DNA of 40,021 nucleotides from an uncultured Monoglobus sp. (lineage in GTDB: Bacteria > Bacillota > Clostridia > Monoglobales > Monoglobaceae). The stretch is taken from contig CANQKC010000024.1 in assembly GCA_947624305.1 (NCBI GenBank), positions 1 to 40,021 on the forward strand, in the 5' to 3' direction. Below are positions 1 to 8,298 of this stretch, in pieces. Positions within the stretch are counted from its first letter, which is position 1; every line of letters starts with the position of its first letter. A program made the translations under genes and the position numbers. Below the pieces are notes generated by a model. It saw only the letters and a list, made by a program, of their open reading frames with translations, made no database searches and was not told the DNA's origin.

Positions 1-79
1 CCACAGTATCTAACTACAGTATAGCATATATCCACGAAAATGGAAAATCAGCTATATTTATATAATACAAGGGGACGAC

Positions 80-235
80 GACCTCGGCGTCCCGGCTCGC
101 CCCTTGGGGAGAGCTGTCAGCGGAGCTGACTGAGAGGGGTTCCTAGTCCCTGCTTCTTAATCTCTAGCACCTACGTTGACCCCTCTCCGTCTTTCCGCCT
201 TTGGCGGAAATCCACCTCTCCCCAAGGGGCGAGGC
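80..235. repeat. Dispersed palindromic repeat, copy R1
   Basis: Two imperfectly inverted halves: 86-141 carries a GTCAGC-GGA-GCTGAC hairpin next to CCCTTGGGGAGAG, and 180-235 carries CCGCCTTTGGCGG next to CTCCCCAAGGGG. The same vocabulary recurs at 4786-4906, 5076-5145 and 5175-5309. R1 lies in the opposite orientation to R2, so the two bracket the large surface-protein gene. No transposase is present; this resembles a small non-autonomous repeat (REP or MITE-like). That classification is inference. Bases 1-79 hold no gene that I can support; a TATAAT at 61-66 lacks a good -35. Confidence 0.7.
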
Positions 236-291
236 AAACCGCATTTTGCAAAAAATATAAAATCATATATAAAAAACGGAGGTAAAACAAA

Positions 292-3200
292 ATGAAAAAA
301 AGACTTATTATCATCGCATTGGCGCTTGCCATGCTGTGCGCGGCGGTGCCGGCGGGGATAAACGCGTTCGCGGCGGGCGATGTTACGCGCGCGGAGTGGG
401 TGTCTCAGCTTGTCGCGGCCTTTGACATGACGGTCGAAAACGACGATAACATGCCCGACAACTATTTCAGCGACATATCCGAGGACATGCCGTATTACCG
501 CGACATACTGCTCGCGGTGGAGTTCGGCGTGATAAACATCGAGGCAGGCGAGCCTTTCTGTCCCGACGAGCCCGCGACACGAGAGTTCGCCGCCCAGACG
601 CTTAACTCCTGCCTACTGTTTCAGCTTGGCGAGGACGAAAGCTACACGTTTTCCGAGTCGGGCAGCGTGACCTATCCCGATGATATACAGGTTGCGATAA
701 ACCGCGGCTGGTTCAAGCTGTCGGGCAATAACTTTATGCCCGAGCAGGCGGTAACGACCGCCGAAATGACCGCTATGCTCGACGACGCCAAAGCCGTCCT
801 CGCAAGCGAGGTAATAGACGAGAACCACCAAAACACATTTGAGTTTGCGCCCGGTGTTATCGAGATACCCGCGACCGCGAATACTTCGATCGCCGCCGAC
901 AACACGGTGACAATAACCGACTATGATCCCAAAATTAAAGCAGGAGATATTTTTGTGGTATATACAGGCGACCTGCCCGTTGCGCTGAAAGCGACAAACG
1001 TCACCGCCGACGGCAGTATGACAATCATATCCGCCGCAAAGGAAGGCGCCGAGGGCGCCATAGTCTCAGCCGACGCCGAAGGCGTTATAGACGTTGACCT
1101 TGAAAACATAGAAGCGCCCGAGCCCGTTACATATCAGGTATATGACGAAGCCGAGGCTTATGCCGCCGCTGAAGATCTGACGGTTGAAGCCGCTGATTTT
1201 AACTACGACAAAAAATCAAAAACGCTTTCCGCTTCGTACAGCATTAAGCTCGGCGGTTCCGCCGCGGGCACAGTAAGCGCCAAACTCAGTAATTTGCAGC
1301 TTCATCACAAGCAGGACGCCGCCGCCGGAAATTATATGGCTTACATAACCGCAGATACAACCGTTTCGACTTCGGTGTCTTTTGATTTCGGAGACTATGC
1401 GGGAATTCCGTCTACCGTTAAATTATGCACAGTCCGCGTCGCGGGAATAGGAACGATCGCGCTTGACGCCGAAATTTCGCTGAAAGGCGGAGTTTCGATG
1501 ACATGGGTCGGAAAACTTAAAACAGGATTCAGCAAAACAAGGCATGACGGGTTTAAATTTGAAAAACAATACACCAAAAAAGAGTTTTCTTTTACCGCAA
1601 ACATTGATATCCGGATGGGGCTTAAATTATCGGCCGGCATTGATTTGCTGCTAATAAAAGGAAATATATACGGCACTGTGGGGGCAAATGTAAGTTACAT
1701 ATACAAAGATTACAGCAGCGGCACGCCCAAATTATGTGAGACGACGAGCGGCTATATGTATGCCAAAATAGGTGTTAATGTCAGCGTTATCGGCGTGGAC
1801 GTTTATAATAAATCAATAGATATTTACACGGCAGACAACAGCCCGATAAGAGTTGTTATCCATTACGAGGACAGCGTATATGTGGGCGAAAAGTGCTCAA
1901 GAGGACAGAATTTAAAATATTTGACCAAACCGACATCAAAATATTTCAATCCCTCGCCAAGTTACGGACAGGGCTCATACGGCGGAAGCTCCGGCGGATC
2001 GGGCTCCGGCGGCGCAAGCGAGCCTGTAGTAATATGGGAATATACGCTTGACAGCGATAATAACGCCACAATAACAAAATACCGCGGAAACGCCTCCGCC
2101 GTTGCGATCCCCTCAAAAATTGACGGACATACTGTGACGACAATTGGAGCCGGTGCATTTCGAAATAATAAATCTTTATATGCAGTAACTATGCCTGATA
2201 CTGTGACAAGTATTAGTAATAATGTATTTTACGGTTGTACAAATTTGAGCAATATAAAACTATCTAAAAACTTAACATCAATTGGATGGTGTTCTTTTGA
2301 AGATTGTGTCTCTTTGACGGATATTGAAATACCTAAATCATTAAAAGAAATAGTACATTCGTCATATAACAATTACAAAGGAATATTTAACAATAGCGGT
2401 TTAAAAACTGTTACATTTGAAGAAGGAACATCGCAAGTAATCGGATATTTATTTTATGGAGCAAATAATCTTGAAAATGTAACTTTATTGGATACTATGA
2501 CTCAACTCGAATATGATTCATTCGCTTATTGTACTTCTCTGCAATCCATATCAATTCCGGAAACAGTGACGTATATTGGAACCAGCACATTTATAGGTTG
2601 TACATCGCTTGATAATATTATTATGCCTGACGCGATTACGAGTATTGGCAGTAATGTATTTTACGGTTGTACAAATTTGAGCAATATAAAACTATCTAAA
2701 AACTTAACATCAATTGGATGGCGTTCTTTTGAAGATTGTGTCTCTTTGACGGATATTGAAATACCTAAATCATTAAAAGAAATAGTACATTCGTCGTATA
2801 ACAATTACAAAGGAATATTTAACAATAGCGGTTTAAAAACTGTTACATTTGAAGAAGGAACATCGCAAGTAATCGGATATTTATTTTATGGAGCAAATAA
2901 TCTTGAAAATGTAACTTTATTGGATACTATGACTCAACTCGAATATGATTCATTCGCTTATTGTACTTCTCTGCAATCCATATCAATTCCGGAAACAGTG
3001 ACGTATATTGGAACCAGCACATTTATAGGTTGTACATCGCTTGATAATATTATTATGCCTGACGCGATTACGAGTATTGGCAGTAATGTATTTTACGGTT
3101 GTACAAATTTGAGCAATATAAAACTATCTAAAAACTTAACATCAATTGGATGGCGTTCTTTTGAAGATTGTGTCTCTTTGACGGATATTGAAATACCTAA

Positions 3201-4749
3201 ATCATTAAAAGAAATAGTACATTCGTCGTATAACAATTACAAAGGAATATTTAACAATAGCGGTTTAAAAACTGTTACATTTGAAGAAGGAACATCGCAG
3301 ATAATCGGATATTTGTTTTATGGAGCAAATAATCTTGAAAATGTAACTTTATTGGATACTATGACTCAAATCGAATATAATTCATTCGCTTATTGTACTT
3401 CTCTGCAATCTATATCAATTCCGGAGACAGTAACATATATTGGAGCCAGCGCATTTTTAGGTTGCACATCATTAAAAGAAACATATATTCCGGATTCAGT
3501 AATATCCATGGGAAGTTCTCTTTTTGAAGGATGCACTAATCTCAAAAAAGTTAGATTGCCAAATGGACGAGAAAATATAATGGCAAGAATGTTTTTTAAT
3601 TGTAAGAGTTTAACGGATATTGAATTACCTAAAACGGTAACAACAATCCAAAGTGACGCATTCTATGGATGTTCATTACTTGAAAACATAATACTTCCCG
3701 AAATTTTAACAACAATTGAGAGTTCAGCTTTTTATGAATGCTCTGCATTAAAAGAAATAACTGTGCCCCAAAAAGTAACATCAATCGGCAGTTCCGCGTT
3801 TTATAACTGTGATGCTTTGACGAGTGCAGTTATAAATGGTTCAGGAAATATAGGAGATCGTGCGTTCTATGATTGCGATGCATTAACTTCAATTGAACTT
3901 GCTGATGGAGTTACGTCGATCGGATCAAATATGTGCTACGGCTGTGATAAATTAACCAATGTTAAGCTTGGCAAATATATAGAAAAAATCCCCGATTCGG
4001 CGTTCAGGCTTTGTCAGAGTCTCACGACGATAAATATTCCGAGATTTTGCACTACTATTGCGGCAAACGCTTTTGCGGAGGATACCAAGCTGAGCTCGGC
4101 TTATATCCCGCCTTATGTGACTAAGATCGAGAATAACTCGTTCTCTTATCCTACAAAAATGACGGCTTACGGCAAATCTGGCTCATACGCCGAGGAATAC
4201 GCTAAGTCGAGGAATATGAAATTCAATCCTGTTGACGCGCCAATAACAAGCATAAGCTTTGCCGAAAACGAGGTGTTTGCGGACAGAGGAAAAAATATTG
4301 TGCTGCCGATGAATATAACGCTGGAGTTTGACACCGACACTATCACATTCTCGTCGTCGGATGAAAATGTGGCGACCGTCAAGGAAAACGGAGTTATAAA
4401 CACCAAAAACTACGGCACAACAACGATAACCGCGAGCACATCGGGCGGCAGGACGGCGACATGCACCCTGCGCGTATTGTCGGACGGCACGATAATAAAA
4501 TTTGAGGCGGAGAAAAACGGTGACACCGCAAATGTGCATATAGAGACAGGAATAGTTCCGGCGGGCGCTGCGGTCTACATCGCCGCCTACGACAAAGACG
4601 GAGTGCTGACATCATTCACTGCTGCCGACCTTGCTGATTACACCGCCGACACAACGATCCCGATAAACGGCACAAGGAAATTGAAAGCGTTTGTTTGGGA
4701 TTCCAAAACGTTGGAGCCATTGACGCAGGCTAAGGAGATAAATATCTAA
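292..4749 (+). CDS. Secreted BspA-like leucine-rich repeat surface protein with SLH-like N-terminus
   Basis: The 1485-aa product starts with a signal peptide (basic MKKR, hydrophobic core, cleavage probably after AFA around residue 27), behind GGAGG at 280-284. Residues about 30-170 look like S-layer homology repeats, which would bind the cell wall. Residues about 190-555 are beta-rich and unrecognised. A Gly/Ser linker near 560-580 precedes many BspA/TpLRR units of about 23 residues (about 585-1315) with the usual TSIG..AF..C.SL pattern. A Big2-like Ig domain (about 1316-1400) and a short beta C-terminus follow. The family (PF13306) is linked to adhesion and host interaction; the exact ligand cannot be read. 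Three nearly identical 144-residue blocks start near residue 643. The LRR part is visibly more AT-rich than both ends of the gene. Confidence 0.85.
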   Translation: MKKRLIIIALALAMLCAAVPAGINAFAAGDVTRAEWVSQLVAAFDMTVENDDNMPDNYFSDISEDMPYYRDILLAVEFGVINIEAGEPFCPDEPATREFAAQTLNSCLLFQLGEDESYTFSESGSVTYPDDIQVAINRGWFKLSGNNFMPEQAVTTAEMTAMLDDAKAVLASEVIDENHQNTFEFAPGVIEIPATANTSIAADNTVTITDYDPKIKAGDIFVVYTGDLPVALKATNVTADGSMTIISAAKEGAEGAIVSADAEGVIDVDLENIEAPEPVTYQVYDEAEAYAAAEDLTVEAADFNYDKKSKTLSASYSIKLGGSAAGTVSAKLSNLQLHHKQDAAAGNYMAYITADTTVSTSVSFDFGDYAGIPSTVKLCTVRVAGIGTIALDAEISLKGGVSMTWVGKLKTGFSKTRHDGFKFEKQYTKKEFSFTANIDIRMGLKLSAGIDLLLIKGNIYGTVGANVSYIYKDYSSGTPKLCETTSGYMYAKIGVNVSVIGVDVYNKSIDIYTADNSPIRVVIHYEDSVYVGEKCSRGQNLKYLTKPTSKYFNPSPSYGQGSYGGSSGGSGSGGASEPVVIWEYTLDSDNNATITKYRGNASAVAIPSKIDGHTVTTIGAGAFRNNKSLYAVTMPDTVTSISNNVFYGCTNLSNIKLSKNLTSIGWCSFEDCVSLTDIEIPKSLKEIVHSSYNNYKGIFNNSGLKTVTFEEGTSQVIGYLFYGANNLENVTLLDTMTQLEYDSFAYCTSLQSISIPETVTYIGTSTFIGCTSLDNIIMPDAITSIGSNVFYGCTNLSNIKLSKNLTSIGWRSFEDCVSLTDIEIPKSLKEIVHSSYNNYKGIFNNSGLKTVTFEEGTSQVIGYLFYGANNLENVTLLDTMTQLEYDSFAYCTSLQSISIPETVTYIGTSTFIGCTSLDNIIMPDAITSIGSNVFYGCTNLSNIKLSKNLTSIGWRSFEDCVSLTDIEIPKSLKEIVHSSYNNYKGIFNNSGLKTVTFEEGTSQIIGYLFYGANNLENVTLLDTMTQIEYNSFAYCTSLQSISIPETVTYIGASAFLGCTSLKETYIPDSVISMGSSLFEGCTNLKKVRLPNGRENIMARMFFNCKSLTDIELPKTVTTIQSDAFYGCSLLENIILPEILTTIESSAFYECSALKEITVPQKVTSIGSSAFYNCDALTSAVINGSGNIGDRAFYDCDALTSIELADGVTSIGSNMCYGCDKLTNVKLGKYIEKIPDSAFRLCQSLTTINIPRFCTTIAANAFAEDTKLSSAYIPPYVTKIENNSFSYPTKMTAYGKSGSYAEEYAKSRNMKFNPVDAPITSISFAENEVFADRGKNIVLPMNITLEFDTDTITFSSSDENVATVKENGVINTKNYGTTTITASTSGGRTATCTLRVLSDGTIIKFEAEKNGDTANVHIETGIVPAGAAVYIAAYDKDGVLTSFTAADLADYTADTTIPINGTRKLKAFVWDSKTLEPLTQAKEINI
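2221..3516 (+). repeat. Three tandem 432-bp repeats inside the LRR gene
   Basis: Copies start at 2221, 2653 and 3085, exactly 432 bp (144 codons) apart, so the reading frame is kept. Copies 1 and 2 differ at two positions that I can find (near 2290 and 2364). Copy 3 matches copy 2 to about 3299 and then diverges progressively. Such DNA-level identity points to recent tandem duplication or ongoing gene conversion. Confidence 0.95.
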
Positions 4750-4758
4750 CCCAAAATC

Positions 4759-4780
4759 GGCGGCAGTTCAACCTGCCGCC
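4759..4780 (+). terminator. Hairpin after the BspA-like gene, possible terminator
   Basis: A perfect 8-bp stem, GGCGGCAG (4759-4766) with CTGCCGCC (4773-4780), lies 9 bp after the stop codon. There is no T-run after it, so it may protect the 3' end rather than terminate by itself. Confidence 0.4.
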
Positions 4781-4785
4781 CGTCT

Positions 4786-4906
4786 GCCTCTCCCTCGGGA
4801 GAGGTGTCGCCAAAGGCGACGGAGAGGGGTTCTTGTTGGTTTATATCCCCTCTCAGTCAGCTTCGCTGACAGCTCCCCCAAGGGGAGCCGGGACGTCGGG
4901 GGCGCC
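4786..4906. repeat. Dispersed palindromic repeat, copy R2
   Basis: The halves 4786-4832 (GTCGCC-AAA-GGCGAC hairpin) and 4848-4906 (GTCAGC-TTC-GCTGAC hairpin, then CCCCCAAGGGG and GGGACGTC) are the inverse arrangement of R1. It begins the 730-bp gene-free stretch 4750-5478, which holds repeats R2-R4, a 20-bp direct repeat and a terminator but no gene that I can support. Confidence 0.7.
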
Positions 4907-5075
4907 TATTTAAGGCCTCCTCCCGGGAAGGAGCCAAGGCGGGCGGATAATATCCGCCCCTACGGTGTGGTGGGTGACATATCGTATCGCTATAACAGCA
5001 TAAATTACACCTAACCCGTAGGGGCGGCCGACCTCGGCCGCCCGCCCTATTCGCTGTTCACTAATTATTACGTTA

Positions 5076-5145
5076 CCCCTCTCAGTCAGCGGACAAGCCG
5101 CTGACAGCTCTCCCCAAAGGGGCGAGCCGGGACGTCGAGGGCGCC
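5076..5145. repeat. Dispersed palindromic repeat, copy R3 (half element)
   Basis: This carries only the right half of the unit: CCCCTCTCAGTCAGC, a longer hairpin (CAGCG-GACAAGC-CGCTG), CTCCCCAAAGGGG and GGGACGTCGAGGGCGCC. Just upstream, 5018-5043 has another inverted motif built from GGGGCGGCCGA and TCGGCCGCCC. Confidence 0.65.
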
Positions 5146-5149
5146 GTTC

Positions 5150-5430
5150 CCTACGGCCATGACGCGCAACGTTACCCCTCTCAGTCAGCTTTGCTGACAG
5201 CATAAAGGAAGCTCTTAGTCAAAATTGCAAGCAATTTTGAAAGATAGCTTTGAACCCGCAAGCAAGCTTGCTGATTATCCCCAAAGGGGCGAGCCGGGAC
5301 GTCGGGGGCTCATAGAACAAATCCTTAATGATTTGTGGCCTCGTTTATTTGCGGGAACGGAATACGCTTGTGCCGCGAACCCGCTTATGCGGCTCCGGCC
5401 GCAGCCGTCACCTACGGCCATGACGCGCAA
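5150..5430. repeat. 20-bp direct repeat pair bracketing repeat R4
   Basis: The same 20 bases (CCTACGGCCATGACGCGCAA) occur at 5150-5169 and 5411-5430. They bracket repeat copy R4 and the sequence that interrupts it. This could be a by-product of repeat amplification or of an insertion event. Confidence 0.75.
5175..5309. repeat. Dispersed repeat copy R4, interrupted by about 78 bp
   Basis: The R3-type half starts at 5175-5200 and resumes at about 5278-5309 (TCCCCAAAGGGGCGAGCC). Between them lie about 78 unrelated bases containing a 10-bp perfect inverted repeat, TCAAAATTGC (5219-5228) and GCAATTTTGA (5231-5240). The interruption is seen directly; its origin is unknown. Confidence 0.6.
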
Positions 5431-5440
5431 TATAACGCAT

Positions 5441-5479
5441 AAAATTGCCGAGGGGTTTGACCCCTCGGCGGTTTGTTTT
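5441..5479 (-). terminator. Bidirectional intrinsic terminator for paaK
   Basis: A perfect 9-bp stem, GCCGAGGGG (5447-5455) with CCCCTCGGC (5461-5469), has a 5-base loop. On the minus strand it is followed by AATTTTATG, which suits the ligase gene ending at 5479. On the plus strand it is followed by GGTTTGTTTTT, so it can work both ways. Confidence 0.8.
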
Positions 5480-6771
5480 TAATGCAGTTTTCTGTTGTCT
5501 ATAACGCGGACGGCCTTGCCTTCGCTGCGGACTATCGATTTGGGTCTCAGCAAGTGAACCTTCGCCTTTATGCCCAGCGACGAGTGGAGCTGGCTCTCCA
5601 GCTTGCGCTTTTCGGCTTCCACGTCGCCCGTGAATTTGGGGCTCAGCTCAACGTTGATGTCGAACGTGTCGGTGTTGTTCACGCGGTCAACCAATATCTG
5701 GTAGTTGGGCGAAACTTCGATGCTGTTCTTGAGCAGAACTTCCTCGATCTGCGACGGGAACACGTTAACGCCGCGGATGATCAGCATGTCGTCGGTCCTG
5801 CCCGCGGGCTTCTTCATTCTCACGTGGGTCCTGCCGCAGGGACAGGGCGAGTAGTCGAGCGTGCACAGGTCCCTTGTGCGGTAGCGCATCAGGGGCTGGC
5901 CCTCTTTGGTGACGGTCGAAAGCACCAACTCGCCGAACGAGCCTTCGGGAAGGACTTCGCCGGTGTCGGGGTCGATGATCTCGGGGATTATCATGTCCTC
6001 GCAGATGTGCATGCCCTGCTGGACCTCGCACTCGTAGGACACGCCGGGGCCCATGATCTCGGTCAAGCCGTAAACGTCGTGGGCCTTGATGCCGAGCGAC
6101 TCCTCGATCTCGTGCCGCATCTCCTCGGTCCACGGTTCCGCGCCGAAAATTCCGGCCTTGAGCTTGAGCTGGTTCTTAACGCCCATTTCGCGCACGGTCT
6201 CGCCTATGTACATCGCGTAGGACGGCGTGCAGCACAGGTGCGTCGAGCCAAGATCGCACAAAAAGCGGATCTGGCGTTCGGTGTTGCCCGACGAGGTGGG
6301 TATAACCATTGCGCCGACCTTCTCGGCTCCCTGGTGCGCGCCGAGGCCGCCTGTGAACAGTCCGTAGCCGTAGGACACCTGAACGATCGATCTGTTGTCG
6401 CCGCCCGCCGCTACCAACTGGCGCGCAAAGCCGTTTGCCCACTGGTCAAGATCGGCGCGGGTATAGCCCGAGACGATCTGCCGTCCCGTTGTGCCCGACG
6501 AGGCCTGAATACGCACGATGTCGCGCTTTGGCACCGCAAGCAGATCAAACGGATAATAGTCGCGCAGGTCCTGTTTGGTTGTGAACGGCAGTTTTGAGAG
6601 GTCGTCGAGAGTCTGTATGTCCTCCGGCTTTACGCCCGCGTCATCCATGCGCTCGCGGTACATCTTGACATTCTCATACATGCGCTTGACCTGCCATTTG
6701 AGCTTTTCAAGCTGGATCTCGCGAATTTGCTCGCGGTCCATGGTTTCGATTTCGGGTTGAAACATTGCCAT
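5479..6771 (-). CDS. paaK: Phenylacetate-CoA ligase (AMP-forming)
   Basis: The 430-aa protein has the usual length for the PaaK branch of adenylate-forming enzymes. It would activate phenylacetate or a related aryl acid with ATP and CoA in the cytoplasm. The ATP-binding loop SSGTTG is at residues 91-96, the YGLTEIMGPG motif lies in the middle, and YRTRDL, the GRTDDMLIIRG hinge and a PaaK-type C-terminal domain follow. The ATG at 6771 has AGGAGGA upstream (about 6779-6785). It stands alone with its own promoter and terminator. In anaerobic Clostridia such ligases often recycle aryl acids made from aromatic amino acids; no indolepyruvate oxidoreductase is next to it here, so the exact substrate is open. 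Confidence 0.93.
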   Translation of the reverse strand: MAMFQPEIETMDREQIREIQLEKLKWQVKRMYENVKMYRERMDDAGVKPEDIQTLDDLSKLPFTTKQDLRDYYPFDLLAVPKRDIVRIQASSGTTGRQIVSGYTRADLDQWANGFARQLVAAGGDNRSIVQVSYGYGLFTGGLGAHQGAEKVGAMVIPTSSGNTERQIRFLCDLGSTHLCCTPSYAMYIGETVREMGVKNQLKLKAGIFGAEPWTEEMRHEIEESLGIKAHDVYGLTEIMGPGVSYECEVQQGMHICEDMIIPEIIDPDTGEVLPEGSFGELVLSTVTKEGQPLMRYRTRDLCTLDYSPCPCGRTHVRMKKPAGRTDDMLIIRGVNVFPSQIEEVLLKNSIEVSPNYQILVDRVNNTDTFDINVELSPKFTGDVEAEKRKLESQLHSSLGIKAKVHLLRPKSIVRSEGKAVRVIDNRKLH

Positions 6772-6810
6772 AACTTTTCCTCCTAAACTTTATTATAATA
6801 AGGTGATTTT

Positions 6811-6839
6811 ATTATATATTAAATATGATGTTTCGTCAA
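6811..6839 (-). promoter_or_regulatory. Sigma-A-type promoter of paaK
   Basis: On the minus strand, TTGACG (6839-6834) and a perfect TATAAT (6816-6811) are separated by 17 bp, about 40 bp upstream of the ATG. Confidence 0.75.
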
Positions 6840-6851
6840 TAAATAATTTTC

Positions 6852-7994
6852 TTATTTCAGAAATTTAAGCATGAACCGGTTGAGGGGCGGGCGTTTTATC
6901 TTGACTGCGCCCTTGGGGCAGAGCTCCTGACAGCAGAAGCATTTTATGCAGACCTTTTTGTCGATCGCGGGCCTGCCGTTTTCCATTTTGATCGCCTTGG
7001 GCGGGCAGCAGCGAAAACATTCGCCGCAGCCGACGCATTCGGAAAGATTTATTTTCGGCCGCGAGGCCAGGACCTTTACCACAAAAGCGTTGAGCTTAGG
7101 CGGCAGCGACACGACCTTGAGCAGATTGAAGTCGCTTTCGGGCTTCACAAAGTCGCCGAGGCCGAAGGAGGCCGGGTCGTCGCCCGCGACGTCGATCTCG
7201 TCCGGGTCGAACAGACCGCGGTTTTTCGCCTCTGAAACCGTGTCAACGTCCCGCGGCTCATAGCCGATCATTTTGCAGGCCGCGCAGTCGAGGGCGTGAA
7301 GGTTGGCGGCCGCCATAATAACGCCCGCGTCGCGCCTGTCGCCGTTGGTCGGGCCGTCGCCCTCCATGCCCCAAACGCCGTCCATTACCGCGAGCGTCGG
7401 CTTCACGCATTCGCACAGGTCGACCAGCATGGCGCAGAAGGCCTTGCGCTCGTCCAGACGGAAGTGGAGCTCCGCTTTGTAGGTGCCGGGAACCGTGCCG
7501 AACAGGTTTTTGACCGCGCCGCTGTAACTTGTCATGGAGTGTGTTTTGAGCTTGGGCAGCGAGATTATCACGTCCGCGTCGAGAACGGGCTTTATGATCG
7601 GGAATTTTTTCAGCACCGCGCCCTCGGGATAGGGAACCTCCTCAAACGCGGTGTCATAGTTTATCACGGCGTTTGTGCCTTCCGCGGCCTCCAAGGCTCC
7701 GCAGGCGGTATAGACCGATTTCAGCAGCGAGGCGTTATACGGCCCGCCGGGGCTCTCGGCCACAACGACCTTTCCGCCCGCAGCCTCGCAGAGCTTTATT
7801 ACCGCCCGAAGGATCGCCGGGTGGGTGGTGACGGCTGCCTCGGGCCTGCGCCGTGAGACGTAGTTCGGCTTCAGGAGCACTTTGTTGCCCGGCTTCACGA
7901 ATTTTTCTATCCCGCCGATCAGGTCGAGCGATCTTTTGACCGCCTCATAAGCGCCCGAGTAGTCCGCGCATTTTACAACCGATACCTTGTCCAT
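6852..7994 (-). CDS. DUF362 domain protein with C-terminal 2x[4Fe-4S] ferredoxin domain
   Basis: The 380-aa product has a DUF362 domain (about residues 1-290; conserved KPN, THP, LPKLKTH and GMEGDGP motifs) fused to a two-cluster ferredoxin domain. The cysteine patterns CVGCGECFRCCP and CIKCFCCQELCP fit two [4Fe-4S] clusters. No signal peptide is seen, so it is probably cytoplasmic. The family is common in anaerobes, but its reaction is not established; a redox or electron-transfer role is inference. The start at 7994 has GGAG about 9 bases upstream. It faces the same way as paaK, with an 80-bp gap containing the paaK promoter, so the two are probably separate transcription units. Confidence 0.88.
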   Translation of the reverse strand: MDKVSVVKCADYSGAYEAVKRSLDLIGGIEKFVKPGNKVLLKPNYVSRRRPEAAVTTHPAILRAVIKLCEAAGGKVVVAESPGGPYNASLLKSVYTACGALEAAEGTNAVINYDTAFEEVPYPEGAVLKKFPIIKPVLDADVIISLPKLKTHSMTSYSGAVKNLFGTVPGTYKAELHFRLDERKAFCAMLVDLCECVKPTLAVMDGVWGMEGDGPTNGDRRDAGVIMAAANLHALDCAACKMIGYEPRDVDTVSEAKNRGLFDPDEIDVAGDDPASFGLGDFVKPESDFNLLKVVSLPPKLNAFVVKVLASRPKINLSECVGCGECFRCCPPKAIKMENGRPAIDKKVCIKCFCCQELCPKGAVKIKRPPLNRFMLKFLK

Positions 7995-8025
7995 TTGAGC
8001 ACGCTCCTTTTATAATTATGATGTA

Positions 8026-8054
8026 ATTATAAACCATTTTGCGGAATTTTACAA
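8026..8054 (-). promoter_or_regulatory. Promoter of the DUF362/ferredoxin gene
   Basis: On the minus strand, TTGTAA (8054-8049) and TATAAT (8031-8026) have a 17-bp spacer, 31 bp from the start codon. It is divergent from the tRNA promoter. Confidence 0.7.
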
Positions 8055-8093
8055 GCGCCGGAGCGGATCGCGGGCAAAATTTTAATAAAAACC

Positions 8094-8122
8094 TTGACAC
8101 GGGCCGCGGATTATGTTATAAT
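8094..8122 (+). promoter_or_regulatory. Consensus promoter of tRNA-Glu
   Basis: Perfect TTGACA (8094-8099) and TATAAT (8117-8122) with 17 bp between them, ending 26 bp before the tRNA. This strength is typical of stable-RNA promoters. Confidence 0.9.
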
Positions 8123-8148
8123 ACAACCCGTCTCAAACAAAAAGACGC

Positions 8149-8223
8149 GGTCCGTTGGTCAAGAGGTTAAGACACCGCCCTTTCACGGCGGTAACAGGGG
8201 TTCAATTCCCCTACGGATCACCA
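8149..8223 (+). tRNA. tRNA-Glu, anticodon UUC
   Basis: A full cloverleaf can be drawn. The acceptor stem pairs GGTCCGT (8149-8155) with ACGGATC (8213-8219) with one G-U. The anticodon stem is CCGCC/GGCGG around the loop CTTTCAC, with TTC at 8182-8184. The T-arm is CAGGGG-TTCAATT-CCCCT. Discriminator A (8220) and an encoded CCA (8221-8223) end the 75-nt gene. Confidence 0.97.
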
Positions 8224-8247
8224 CAGCCGCCGAAGCGGCGTTTTACG

Positions 8248-8279
8248 AAGACCCTGCGCTGCGGGGTCTTTATTTTTAT
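8248..8279 (+). terminator. Terminator of tRNA-Glu
   Basis: The 10-bp stem AAGACCCTGC (8248-8257) with GCGGGGTCTT (8261-8270) has one G-U pair and is followed by TATTTTTAT. A smaller hairpin, GCCGC-CGAA-GCGGC (8226-8239), sits directly after the CCA end. Confidence 0.85.
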
Positions 8280-8298
8280 GCGCATAAAAAGCTGCATA

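Noticed and set aside
2221-3516. Regular repeats as a CRISPR array
   Set aside because: The unit is 432 bp, in frame, and encodes LRR protein sequence; there are no spacers or cas genes.
5225-5482. 85-aa plus-strand ORF in the repeat-rich gap
   Set aside because: It runs through dispersed repeat copies and a terminator, has no ribosome site and no recognisable protein features.
5473-6597. 374-aa plus-strand ORF opposite paaK
   Set aside because: It is the antisense shadow of a well-supported ligase gene; its composition (Val/Ala/Arg/His-rich) is typical of shadows in GC-rich DNA.
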